The position numbers and the translations under genes were made by a program. This document shows positions 38,264 through 45,716 of a DNA stretch of 64,000 nucleotides, piece after piece. Below the pieces are notes generated by a model that saw nothing but the letters and a program-made list of their open reading frames with translations, did no database searches and was not told the DNA's origin. The DNA is from Sinomonas notoginsengisoli (GTDB lineage: Bacteria; Actinomycetota; Actinomycetes; Actinomycetales; Micrococcaceae), in assembly GCF_021554725.1 (NCBI RefSeq), contig NZ_JAIZDP010000005.1, positions 1 to 64,000 on the forward strand, read 5' to 3'. Numbering within the stretch: position 1 is the first letter of the stretch; every line of letters starts with the position of its first letter.

Positions 38264-40114
38264 GTGGCACACCTCCTCGGCGGCGAGAGCCTCGCCATCT
38301 CCTTCGGCACGCGGACGGTGCTCGACGGCGTCACGGTAGGGCTCAACGAGGGTGACCGGATCGGGATCGTGGGCCGCAACGGAGACGGCAAGTCCACACT
38401 CATGCGCCTCCTCGCGCAGCGCATAGAGCCCGACGCCGGCCGTGTGACCAAGCGCCGCGGCGTCAACGTGGGCTACCTCGACCAGACCGACGTGCTCGAC
38501 GGCGACCTCACCGTCGGCGCCGCGATCGTGGGGGACCGCGCCGACTACGAGTGGGCTTCCAACCCCAAGATCCGGGACATCATGGGCGGCCTCGTCGAGG
38601 ACGTCGACTGGGACGCGCGGGTCTCGTCCCTCTCCGGTGGGCAGAAGCGACGGGTGGCCTTGGCCAAGCTGCTCATCGAGCCGCACGAGGCCATCATGCT
38701 GGACGAGCCCACGAACCACCTCGACGTCGAGGGGGTCGCGTGGCTCGCCCGGCACCTCAGGACGCGATGGCGCCCGAACGAGGGGGCGTTCCTCGTGGTG
38801 ACCCATGACCGGTGGTTCCTCGACGAGGTCTGCACTGACACGTGGGAGGTCCATGACGGCGTCGTCGAACCCTTCGAAGGCGGGTACGCCGCGTATGTCC
38901 TAGCGCGCGCCGAGCGGGACCGCATGGCCGCCGTGGTCGAGGGCAAGCGGGCCAATCTCATGAAGAAGGAGCTTGCCTGGCTTCGCCGCGGTGCACCCGC
39001 CCGCACCTCCAAGCCCAAGTTCCGCATCGAGGCCGCCAATGTGCTCATCGCGGACGTCCCCGAGCCGCGCGACACCGTGGCGCTGTCGAAGATGGCTACC
39101 GCGCGGCTGGGCAAGGACGTGATCGACCTCGAAGGAGTCACGCTCGCCCACGAGGGCGCTGCTCCTCTGTTCGACAGCATCACAGTCCGCCTTGCCCCGG
39201 GCGAGCGGGTCGGACTCGTCGGTGTCAACGGTGCCGGCAAGTCCACGCTCCTGCGTCTCCTCACGGGGGAGATCGCCCCGACGTCGGGGCGGGTCAAGCG
39301 CGGTAAGACGGTGGTTTCTGCGATGCTGAGCCAGGACGTGACGGAGCTGGACGACGTTGCCGGCCTGCGGGTCGTCGAGGTGATCCAGCGCGAGAAGCAG
39401 ACGTTCTCGGTCGGAGGCAAGGAGCTCACCGCAGGGCAGCTGGTCGAGCAGCTCGGGTTCACCAACGAGAAGCAGTGGACCCGGGTCTCCGAGCTCTCCG
39501 GCGGTGAGCGGCGCCGCCTCCAGCTCCTGCGGCTCCTCGTGGGCGAGCCCAACGTCCTCATGCTCGATGAGCCCACCAACGACCTCGACACGGACACGCT
39601 CGCCGCCGTCGAGGACGTCCTCGACGGCTGGCCCGGCACGCTCGTGGTGGTGAGCCACGACCGCTATCTCCTCGAGCGCGTCACCGACCACCAGCTCGCG
39701 CTCCTCGGGGACGGCAAGGTCCGGGATCTGCCGGGCGGCGTTGAGCAGTACCTCGCGCTGCGCGAGGAGGTCCTCGGCGCGGCCGGGGAATCCGCCGCGA
39801 TCGGGGACGCCGCGCGCACGACGGCGCCGGACGCCGGCGGCGGCGAGGTCTCGGGCGGTGGCCGGCTGGCACCGCTGGCCGTCGCGCCACAGCACAGTGA
39901 GGCCGAGAAGCGCGAGGCGCGAAAGGAGCTTTCGCGGATCGAACGGCAGCTGACCAGGCTCGCGGCCGCGGAGCAGAAGCTGCACGCGCAGATGGCCGAG
40001 TCCGCCGAGGACTACGCCAAGCTCGGCCGGCTCAACACCGAGCTGCAGGACGTGCTCGGGCAGAAGGAAGAGCTCGAAATGGCCTGGCTCGAGGCCTCGG
40101 AGATCGTCGAGTAG
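38264..40114 (+). CDS. ABC-F family ATPase (translation factor type)
   Basis: Soluble protein with two fused ABC domains and no membrane region; ABC-F proteins act on the ribosome. At 616 aa it has Walker A GRNGDGKST and GVNGAGKST, signatures LSGGQKRRVALAKLL and LSGGERRRLQLLRLL, and Walker B DEPTNHLD and DEPTNDLD. The linker between domains is short, unlike antibiotic-resistance ABC-Fs. The C-terminal 75 residues form a charged coiled coil of the Uup-like CTD kind, which can bind DNA. The GTG at 38264 lacks a close Shine-Dalgarno; TAGGCT at 38206-38211 may be its -10. This downstream position after ispE is common in actinobacteria. Confidence 0.95.
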   Translation: MAHLLGGESLAISFGTRTVLDGVTVGLNEGDRIGIVGRNGDGKSTLMRLLAQRIEPDAGRVTKRRGVNVGYLDQTDVLDGDLTVGAAIVGDRADYEWASNPKIRDIMGGLVEDVDWDARVSSLSGGQKRRVALAKLLIEPHEAIMLDEPTNHLDVEGVAWLARHLRTRWRPNEGAFLVVTHDRWFLDEVCTDTWEVHDGVVEPFEGGYAAYVLARAERDRMAAVVEGKRANLMKKELAWLRRGAPARTSKPKFRIEAANVLIADVPEPRDTVALSKMATARLGKDVIDLEGVTLAHEGAAPLFDSITVRLAPGERVGLVGVNGAGKSTLLRLLTGEIAPTSGRVKRGKTVVSAMLSQDVTELDDVAGLRVVEVIQREKQTFSVGGKELTAGQLVEQLGFTNEKQWTRVSELSGGERRRLQLLRLLVGEPNVLMLDEPTNDLDTDTLAAVEDVLDGWPGTLVVVSHDRYLLERVTDHQLALLGDGKVRDLPGGVEQYLALREEVLGAAGESAAIGDAARTTAPDAGGGEVSGGGRLAPLAVAPQHSEAEKREARKELSRIERQLTRLAAAEQKLHAQMAESAEDYAKLGRLNTELQDVLGQKEELEMAWLEASEIVE

Positions 40115-40181
40115 GGCTCGGCCGCCTGAGCTGACCATCAAGCGTTCACCTCACGGCCACCGTCACGGCACCGGCGCTCCG

Positions 40182-40187
40182 TAGCGT
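40182..40187 (+). promoter_or_regulatory. Putative -10 element (TAGCGT) for the small gene at 40227
   Basis: TAGCGT lies 39 bases before the ATG and gives a short leader with a purine-rich GAAGGGGA ribosome-binding site. Confidence 0.35.
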
Positions 40188-40226
40188 GGACCCCGAGGGC
40201 GATCTGCTGCGCGGAAGGGGACACGC

Positions 40227-40460
40227 ATGAGCGGGCACAACGATGATTCCACCCGGGACGACTTCACCCGGGACGACTTCACCCAAGTGGTACCCGGAGA
40301 CCCAGTGACGGTGACGGCTCCCGGACGGCTCATGGTCTCCGGCATCGTCGACGCGGTGGCGCCCGATGCTTCCGTGCTGTGGGTGATCGAGGACGGCGGC
40401 CAAGGTCGCTGCATGGTGCACCGAACCGATGGTGCCTCCGTGCGCAGGCGAGGCGACTGA
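40227..40460 (+). CDS. Small hypothetical protein with DDFTR repeat
   Basis: 77-aa protein of unknown function. The N-terminus contains a short repeat (DDST-RDDFT-RDDFT) encoded by two perfect 15-bp units at 40251-40280; the rest, from PGDPVTVTAPGRLMVSGIVDAV to the end, looks like a small beta-barrel with hydrophobic alternation (VLWVIEDGG). A good ribosome-binding site and a -10 element support expression. It stands alone between ABC-F and dedA, both on the same strand. I do not recognise a named family. Confidence 0.65.
   Translation: MSGHNDDSTRDDFTRDDFTQVVPGDPVTVTAPGRLMVSGIVDAVAPDASVLWVIEDGGQGRCMVHRTDGASVRRRGD
40251..40284 (+). repeat. Tandem 15-bp repeat inside a small gene
   Basis: ACCCGGGACGACTTC occurs twice in perfect tandem (40251-40265, 40266-40280) followed by a partial third ACCC. 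It encodes the TRDDF units of the small protein and could vary in copy number between strains. Confidence 0.85.
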
Positions 40461-40534
40461 ACGCCGTCGTCCGCCGCCACGGACCGTAAGAGCCCAGGGC
40501 CGGCCGCCCTCTGGGCTCTCCCGCCAGCGGCGCC

Positions 40535-40540
40535 TAGCAT
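40535..40540 (+). promoter_or_regulatory. dedA -10 element (TAGCAT)
   Basis: TAGCAT ends 7 bases before the GTG at 40548, making that GTG the likely leaderless start rather than the ATG at 40539, which overlaps the hexamer. Confidence 0.5.
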
Positions 40541-40547
40541 GTCTCGG

Positions 40548-41207
40548 GTGGGTGCATTCGTCGACGCGATCCTCTCCGTACCGCCGCTGGTGGCGTATGT
40601 GGTCGTGTTCGCGTTGGTCTTCGCGGAGGATGCGATCTTCGTCGGCTTCGTGATTCCTGGCGAGACTGCAGCCGTGCTCGGGGGCGTGGTCGCACATCAG
40701 GGCAAGGTTGACCTCTGGATCATGGCCCCGCTGGTCGTCGCCGCAGCGATCATCGGAGACACGGTCGGCTACGAGATCGGCAAGCACCTCGGGCCGAAGC
40801 TCATGTCGGTGAAGCTCCTCGACCGGCACCGCAGGAAGCTCGAGAACGCCCAGGGCTTCCTCCGGCACCGCGGGGGATGGGCGGTGTTCCTCGGACGCTT
40901 CGTCGCGTTCTTCCGCGCGATGATGCCGGCCCTGGCAGGGGTCTCCCGGATGCGCTATCCGCGGTTCATCACGTTCAATGCGCTCGGCGGCATCGTGTGG
41001 GGCACCGGGTTCACCCTTCTCGGCTTTGCGGCGGGCGCCTCCTACCAGGCCGTCGCTGGCGCCGCGGGGCGCGATGCGGCCGCCGTGGTGCTCGCGGTCG
41101 CGGTGATCGGCATCGTCGTCTGGCGCGTCCGCAAGGCGCGCGCCGAGCGCCGCGACGAACGGGAATTCAGGTCTCGGCCGGCCCCGGACGCTTCTGAAGG
41201 CCAGTGA
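40548..41207 (+). CDS. DedA/SNARE-associated family membrane protein
   Basis: DedA proteins are multi-pass membrane proteins; some members recycle undecaprenyl-phosphate by flipping it across the membrane. The 219-aa protein has about five hydrophobic segments and the family motifs FVGFVIPGETAAVLGG, GDTVGYEIGKHLG and the FLGRFVAFFRAMMPALAGVSRM block with conserved Arg residues. The C-terminus is short and basic. GTG 40548 is preferred from the -10 spacing; ATG 40539 would add three residues. Located between ABC-F and tRNA-Gln/glmU. Confidence 0.93.
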   Translation: MGAFVDAILSVPPLVAYVVVFALVFAEDAIFVGFVIPGETAAVLGGVVAHQGKVDLWIMAPLVVAAAIIGDTVGYEIGKHLGPKLMSVKLLDRHRRKLENAQGFLRHRGGWAVFLGRFVAFFRAMMPALAGVSRMRYPRFITFNALGGIVWGTGFTLLGFAAGASYQAVAGAAGRDAAAVVLAVAVIGIVVWRVRKARAERRDEREFRSRPAPDASEGQ

Positions 41208-41334
41208 GGCCGTTCCACGCTGGACTGAGGACGTGCGCACGGTATGGGGGCGGGGCACACGGGTGCTGTCGGGCGTGGCCATCCATGGCAGAATTGACCG
41301 TTGTGCCCGCCCGTCCCCGGGACGGCGCGCGCAC

Positions 41335-41406
41335 TCCGCCCTGGTGTAATGGCAGCACGCCGGCCTTTGGAGCCGTGCAGTCTAGGTTCGAATCCTAGGG
41401 GCGGAA
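41335..41406 (+). tRNA. tRNA-Gln (anticodon TTG)
   Basis: 72-nt cloverleaf: acceptor TCCGCCC (41335-41341) pairs with GGGCGGA (41399-41405); the D-arm contains GTGTAATGGCAGCAC; the anticodon stem flanks loop CTTTGGA (41365-41371) with anticodon TTG at 41367-41369; the T-arm is CTAGG-TTCGAAT-CCTAG. One C.T mismatch closes the anticodon stem (41360/41376). No CCA is encoded. Position directly before glmU matches other actinobacteria, from memory. Confidence 0.96.
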
Positions 41407-41417
41407 CGAGGCCCGGC

Positions 41418-41423
41418 TAGAAT
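41418..41423 (+). promoter_or_regulatory. Putative glmU -10 element (TAGAAT)
   Basis: TAGAAT lies 12 bases past the tRNA and 51 bases before the glmU GTG, giving a leader of about 45 nt. The glmU-prs pair may be transcribed from here. Confidence 0.4.
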
Positions 41424-41474
41424 GGCCGTCGGCCCCACTCGCGCCAGCCGACAAGACCAGGAGAGCCAGCGACA

Positions 41475-43064
41475 GTGAATGCGGAGACCCCCGGAGAGAT
41501 CACAGCAGCAGAGCACCTGGCCAAGCCGCGCACGGAGCCGTCCCCGCCGCATTCCGCGCACCACGGCCCGGCCGCCGTCATCGTCCTCGCCGCCGGCGCC
41601 GGGACACGCATGAAGTCCCGGACTCCCAAGATCCTCCATCCGCTCGGGGGGCGGTCGATGGTCGCCCACGCGCTCGACGCCGCGCGGGGCCTGGGCCCTG
41701 AGAGGCTTGCCGCCGTCGTCCGGCATGAGCGCGACCTGGTGGCCGAGCACATCACCGCCCACGATCCCGGCGTGATCATCGTCGACCAGGATGAGGTGCC
41801 CGGGACGGGACGCGCGGTCGAGGCGGCCCTCGAGGCCCTCGACACGCTGGAAGCCGGCCAGGCTGGCGAGGGCGGCGCGCTCGAGGGAACCGTCGTGGTG
41901 ACCTACGGCGACGTCCCTCTCCTGACGGCTGCACTTCTGGCCGAGCTCGTCGCCGAGCACGAGGCCGGCGGCAACGCGGCGACCGTCCTCACCGCGGTTC
42001 TCGAGGATGCGACCGGCTACGGGCGGATCCTGCGCGAGGCAGACGGCACTGTCGCGGGAATCCGCGAGCACAAGGACGCCTCCGCGGACGAGCGTGCAAT
42101 CCACGAGGTCAACTCCGGCATCTACGCGTTCGACGCCGCCATGCTCCGCGACGCGCTCAAGCAGGTAACCACCGAGAACGCCCAGGGCGAGAAGTACCTG
42201 ACCGACGTGCTGGCCATCGCCCGCGCGGCCGGCGGACGCGTCGCCGCCCTCGCGACGACCGACCGATGGCAGGTCGAAGGCGCCAATGACCGCGTGCAGC
42301 TCCAGGCCCTCGCGGCCGAGCACAACCGCCGTACTGTCGAGGCGTGGATGCGTGCCGGCGTCACGGTAGTCGACCCGGCCACGACGTGGATCGATGCGAC
42401 GGTCACGCTCGCCGAGGACGTCACGCTCAAGCCCAACACCCAGTTGCACGGCGCCACCTCAGTGCAGCGGGAGGCCGTCATCGGTCCCGACACGACGCTC
42501 ACCGACTGCACGGTCGGCGAGGGCGCCACGGTCAAGCGCACCGACGGCACGCGGGCGGAGATCGGTGCTGGTGCAACGGTGGGTCCCTTCACCTACCTGC
42601 GGCCTGGCACGAAGCTCGGGCCCGAGGGCAAGATCGGCGCATTCTACGAGACCAAGAACGCCGTGATCGGGCGCGGGGCGAAGCTCTCGCACCTCGGGTA
42701 TGCCGGCGACGCGGAGATCGGCGAGGGCGCGAACATCGGCTGCGGCAACATCACCGCGAACTACGACGGTGTCGACAAGCACCGCACCGTGATCGGCGCC
42801 CACGTGCGCACCGGCTCGAACACCGTATTCGTGGCCCCCGTGACCGTGGGCGACGGCGCGTACACCGCGGCCGGAGCAATCGTGCGCAAGGATGTGCCTG
42901 CCGGGGCGCTCTCCCTCTCGGTGGCCCCGCAGCGCAACGCGGAGGGCTGGACCGAGGCGAACCGGGCGGGATCCCCATCCGCCCAAGCCGCAGCAGCCGC
43001 ACGGTCGCGCGCCGCCGATTCCCCCTCCGTCGCAACCCCCACTGAGAACGAAGAAGGCAAGTAG
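41475..43064 (+). CDS. glmU: Bifunctional UDP-GlcNAc pyrophosphorylase / GlcN-1-P N-acetyltransferase
   Basis: Makes UDP-N-acetylglucosamine for peptidoglycan from glucosamine-1-phosphate, acetyl-CoA and UTP. The 529-aa protein has a 30-residue N-terminal extension, then the uridyltransferase motif LAAGAGTRMKSRTPK, and a C-terminal left-handed beta-helix made of hexapeptide repeats with the acetyltransferase segment GNITANYDGVDKHRT. The tail (last 40 residues) is Ala/Ser-rich and disordered, as in mycobacterial GlmU. The start GTG 41475 has AGGAG at a long spacing, so the N-terminal limit is less certain. Stop is immediately followed by the prs ATG. Confidence 0.96.
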   Translation: MNAETPGEITAAEHLAKPRTEPSPPHSAHHGPAAVIVLAAGAGTRMKSRTPKILHPLGGRSMVAHALDAARGLGPERLAAVVRHERDLVAEHITAHDPGVIIVDQDEVPGTGRAVEAALEALDTLEAGQAGEGGALEGTVVVTYGDVPLLTAALLAELVAEHEAGGNAATVLTAVLEDATGYGRILREADGTVAGIREHKDASADERAIHEVNSGIYAFDAAMLRDALKQVTTENAQGEKYLTDVLAIARAAGGRVAALATTDRWQVEGANDRVQLQALAAEHNRRTVEAWMRAGVTVVDPATTWIDATVTLAEDVTLKPNTQLHGATSVQREAVIGPDTTLTDCTVGEGATVKRTDGTRAEIGAGATVGPFTYLRPGTKLGPEGKIGAFYETKNAVIGRGAKLSHLGYAGDAEIGEGANIGCGNITANYDGVDKHRTVIGAHVRTGSNTVFVAPVTVGDGAYTAAGAIVRKDVPAGALSLSVAPQRNAEGWTEANRAGSPSAQAAAAARSRAADSPSVATPTENEEGK

Positions 43065-44045
43065 ATGACCGAGATCACGGCCCATGGCGAGAAGCGCCTG
43101 GTGCTCGCCTCCGGGCGCGCACACCCGGAGCTCGCGCAGGAGATCGCCAAAGAGCTCGGCACCGAGCTCCTGCCGACCTCGGCGTACGACTTCGCCAACG
43201 GAGAGACGTACGTCCGCTTCGAGGAGAGCGTCCGCGGCGCAGACGCCTTCGTGATCCAGGCGCACCCCGCGCCGATCAACAACTGGATCATGGAGCAGCT
43301 CATCATGATCGATTCGCTCAAGCGCGCGAGCGCGAAGCGGATCACCGTCGTCTCGCCGTTCTACCCCTACGCCCGCCAGGACAAGAAGCACCGCGGCCGC
43401 GAGCCCATCTCGGCCCGCCTCATGGCGGACCTCTACAAGACGGCCGGTGCAGACCGCCTCATGAGCGTGGACTTGCACACCGCGCAGATCCAGGGCTTCT
43501 TCGACGGACCGGTGGACCACCTCATGGCGATCCCCCTGCTCGCCGACTATGTCCGGACCCGGGTGGAGCTCGGCAAGGTCACGGTCGTCTCGCCGGACAC
43601 GGGCCGCGTGCGCGTCGCCGAGCAGTGGGCCGAGCGCCTCGGCGGGGCCCCGCTCGCGTTCGTCCACAAGATGCGGGATGTCAACGTTCCCAACTCGGCC
43701 GTCTCCAAGACGGTTGTCGGCCAGATCGAGGGGCGCGACTGCGTGCTCATCGACGACATGATCGACACCGGCGGCACGATCTCCGGCGCCGTCTCCGTTC
43801 TCGAGAATGCCGGCGCCCGTTCGGTGATCATCGCCGCGACCCACGCGGTCTTCTCCGACCCCGCCACCCAGCGGCTCGCCGAGTGCGGGGCGCGCGAGGT
43901 CGTCGTGACCAACACGCTTCCGATCCCCGCGGAGAAGCGCTTCGAGACGTTGACCGTGCTCTCGATTGCCCCGCTGATCGCGCGCGCCATCCACGAGGTC
44001 TTCGACGACGGCTCGGTCACGAGCCTCTTCGACGGCCGCAGCTGA
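43065..44045 (+). CDS. prs: Ribose-phosphate pyrophosphokinase (PRPP synthetase)
   Basis: Makes PRPP from ribose-5-phosphate and ATP, for nucleotides, His, Trp, NAD and the PurK/PurE pathway nearby. The 326-aa protein has DLHTAQIQGFF (flexible-loop metal site) and the PRPP-binding loop DDMIDTGGTI, typical of class I enzymes. It begins directly after the glmU stop with no gap, indicating translational coupling as in mycobacteria. A strong 19-bp hairpin follows at 44067-44112. Confidence 0.97.
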   Translation: MTEITAHGEKRLVLASGRAHPELAQEIAKELGTELLPTSAYDFANGETYVRFEESVRGADAFVIQAHPAPINNWIMEQLIMIDSLKRASAKRITVVSPFYPYARQDKKHRGREPISARLMADLYKTAGADRLMSVDLHTAQIQGFFDGPVDHLMAIPLLADYVRTRVELGKVTVVSPDTGRVRVAEQWAERLGGAPLAFVHKMRDVNVPNSAVSKTVVGQIEGRDCVLIDDMIDTGGTISGAVSVLENAGARSVIIAATHAVFSDPATQRLAECGAREVVVTNTLPIPAEKRFETLTVLSIAPLIARAIHEVFDDGSVTSLFDGRS

Positions 44046-44066
44046 TCGCGCCGGAGCAGGAACCAA

Positions 44067-44112
44067 GCACGACGGCGCTGTCCCCGCCAAGGTGGGGACG
44101 GCGCCGTCGTGC
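44067..44112 (+). terminator. 19-bp hairpin terminator after prs
   Basis: Arms 44067-44085 and 44094-44112 are complementary along 19 bases with a single G-U pair, loop of 8. There is no T-run after it, as is common for actinobacterial terminators. It closes the glmU-prs unit. Confidence 0.75.
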
Positions 44113-44154
44113 GCTGCCACCCGCCGCATGCAGAGGGCATGCTGAGACAGCTGG

Positions 44155-44302
44155 TAGGATGGGCGGCGAACCTTGGCGAGGGAGCGCATCCGCATGCGCT
44201 CCGTGATCGACTGGGTCTGAGGACTCCTCGGGTGCCCCACGGGCTTGCCGCTGGAGGTCACACAGACCTCGCGCCAATGCATCCGTCACCGAAGGAGACA
44301 CC
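44155..44302 (+). promoter_or_regulatory. rplY promoter and structured leader
   Basis: TAGGAT at 44155-44160 is a likely -10, giving a leader of about 135 nt. The leader contains a perfect 9-bp hairpin GGAGCGCAT-CCGC-ATGCGCTCC (44181-44202), a small GAGGA/TCCTC hairpin (44219-44229) and GAGGTC-N5-GACCTC (44254-44270) before the GAAGGAG ribosome-binding site. The layout resembles autoregulatory leaders of ribosomal protein genes, where the protein binds its own mRNA; that is inference. Confidence 0.5.
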
Positions 44303-44914
44303 ATGAGCGAGAAGCTCGCAGCCGACGTCCGCACCGAGTTCGGCAAGGGCTACGCCCGCCGCACGCGGGTTGCCGGCAAGATCCCCGCAGTCATCTACGG
44401 CCACGGCGCCGACCCCCTCCACGTGGCCCTCCCGGGCCGCGAGACGACCCTCGCCCTCCGCGTAGCCAACGCTCTCCTCACGCTCGACATTGCAGGCGAG
44501 GAGCACCTCGCCATCGTGAAGGACGTCCAGCGCAACGCGGTCCGCCAGACGATCGAGCACATCGACCTCCTCACCGTCCGGCGCGGCGAGAAGGTCTCGG
44601 TCGACGTCCCGGTCCACGTCACGGGCGAGGTCGCCCCCGGCTTCGTCGCCAACCAGGAGGCCGTCACCGTCTCCGTTGAGGCCGAGGCCACGCACCTGCC
44701 GACCGCGCTCGAGGTCAGCGTCGAGGGCCACGAGGCCGGGCAGCACGTCCACGCCGCGGACATCGTGCTCCCGCGGGGCGTCACGCTCCTGACCGACCCT
44801 GAGACCCTCGTGGTTAACGTCTCCGAGGCCGTCGACGTGGCCGAGGAGGAGGCCGCCGAGGCTGAGCCGGAGGAGGGCGCCGAGGCCCCTGCCGAGGAAG
44901 CTGCCTCAGAGTAG
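44303..44914 (+). CDS. rplY: 50S ribosomal protein L25 / general stress protein Ctc
   Basis: Binds 5S rRNA in the large subunit. The 203-aa protein has the L25 N-terminal domain (EFGKGYARRTRVAGKIPAVIYG and the IVKDVQRNAVRQTIEHIDLL block) followed by the Ctc/TL5 C-terminal domain and a 25-residue acidic Glu/Ala tail. ATG at 44303 has GAAGGAG. It lies between prs and pth with a hairpin terminator on each side, as a separate transcription unit. Confidence 0.96.
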   Translation: MSEKLAADVRTEFGKGYARRTRVAGKIPAVIYGHGADPLHVALPGRETTLALRVANALLTLDIAGEEHLAIVKDVQRNAVRQTIEHIDLLTVRRGEKVSVDVPVHVTGEVAPGFVANQEAVTVSVEAEATHLPTALEVSVEGHEAGQHVHAADIVLPRGVTLLTDPETLVVNVSEAVDVAEEEAAEAEPEEGAEAPAEEAASE

Positions 44915-44935
44915 TCCCGCTACGGTGTAGCGCGT

Positions 44936-44969
44936 GAGGCGGCCCATCCTCCCGGGGGCGGGCCGCCTC
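44936..44969 (+). terminator. Hairpin terminator between rplY and pth
   Basis: GAGGCGGCCC (44936-44945) and GGGCCGCCTC (44960-44969) form a perfect 10-bp stem 22 nt after the rplY stop; followed by TCCCTGTCCT. The pth ribosome-binding site comes 20 nt later. Confidence 0.65.
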
Positions 44970-45003
44970 TCCCTGTCCTGACGCATCTTCGAGGAGTGCA
45001 TCC

Positions 45004-45591
45004 ATGACCGACGCCTGGCTCATCGTGGGACTCGGCAATCCGGGAGCTGAGTACAGCGGCAACCGCCACAATGTGGGGCAGATGGTGCTCGACGAGCTGG
45101 CGTCGCGCATGGGCGGCAAGTTCGCCGCGCACAAGGGAGCACGCGCCGTCGTGCTCGAGGGCAGGCTCTGGCCCGGCGGGCCGCGCGCCGTGCTCGCCAA
45201 GCCCCTCACCTACATGAACGTCTCCGGTGGTCCGACCTCCGCGCTCGCGAAGTACTACGGGATCGACCCGGCGCGACTCGTCGCGGTGCACGACGAGCTG
45301 GACATCCCCTTCAACACCGTCCGCCTCAAGCTCGGCGGGGGAGAGGGTGGCCACAACGGCCTGCGGGACATTTCCAAGGCCCTCGCCACCAAGGACTACC
45401 TCCGGGTGCGCGTCGGCGTGGGCCGGCCGCCCGGCCGCATGGATGCCGCGGACTTCGTGCTCCGCGACTTCGGCACCGCTGAGAAGAAGGACCTGCCGTT
45501 CCTCATCGACGAGGCAGCCGACGCAGTCGAGACGCTCGCGCGGGAGGGCCTCCCCGCCGCCCAGCAGAAGTTCCATCCGGCCAAGGCGTAG
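45004..45591 (+). CDS. pth: Aminoacyl (peptidyl)-tRNA hydrolase
   Basis: Releases peptides from prematurely dropped peptidyl-tRNA. The 195-aa protein has the N-terminal GLGNPG, catalytic His22 in NRHNVG, the PLTYMN loop, VHDELD and the GGGEGGHNGL segment. ATG at 45004 has GAGGAG. Placement after rplY is conserved in actinobacteria; in mycobacteria mfd lies close by, whereas here 10 kb of other genes separates them. Confidence 0.97.
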   Translation: MTDAWLIVGLGNPGAEYSGNRHNVGQMVLDELASRMGGKFAAHKGARAVVLEGRLWPGGPRAVLAKPLTYMNVSGGPTSALAKYYGIDPARLVAVHDELDIPFNTVRLKLGGGEGGHNGLRDISKALATKDYLRVRVGVGRPPGRMDAADFVLRDFGTAEKKDLPFLIDEAADAVETLAREGLPAAQQKFHPAKA

Positions 45592-45602
45592 TCACGGAGC
45601 GT

Positions 45603-45625
45603 TGACCTTGCGCGAATGTGACCTT
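45603..45625. repeat. Direct repeat TGACCTT x2 upstream of the LuxR pair
   Basis: TGACCTT occurs at 45603-45609 and 45619-45625, a 16-bp period. TATCGT at 45656-45661 is a possible -10 downstream. The pair may be a binding site for a regulator, possibly one of the encoded LuxR proteins. Confidence 0.4.
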
Positions 45626-45716
45626 CGGTCCTGCCAGTTCGCGTGCAGCGGGCGGTATCGTGTCTTCCAACAACGTCCTCAGGGGGGACGTGCCGACGCA
45701 TGGGGGCGGAGGTTAT

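Noticed and set aside
44109-44306. 65-aa ORF in the rplY leader
   Set aside because: No ribosome-binding site; it covers the hairpins and ends over the rplY start, so it is a chance frame.
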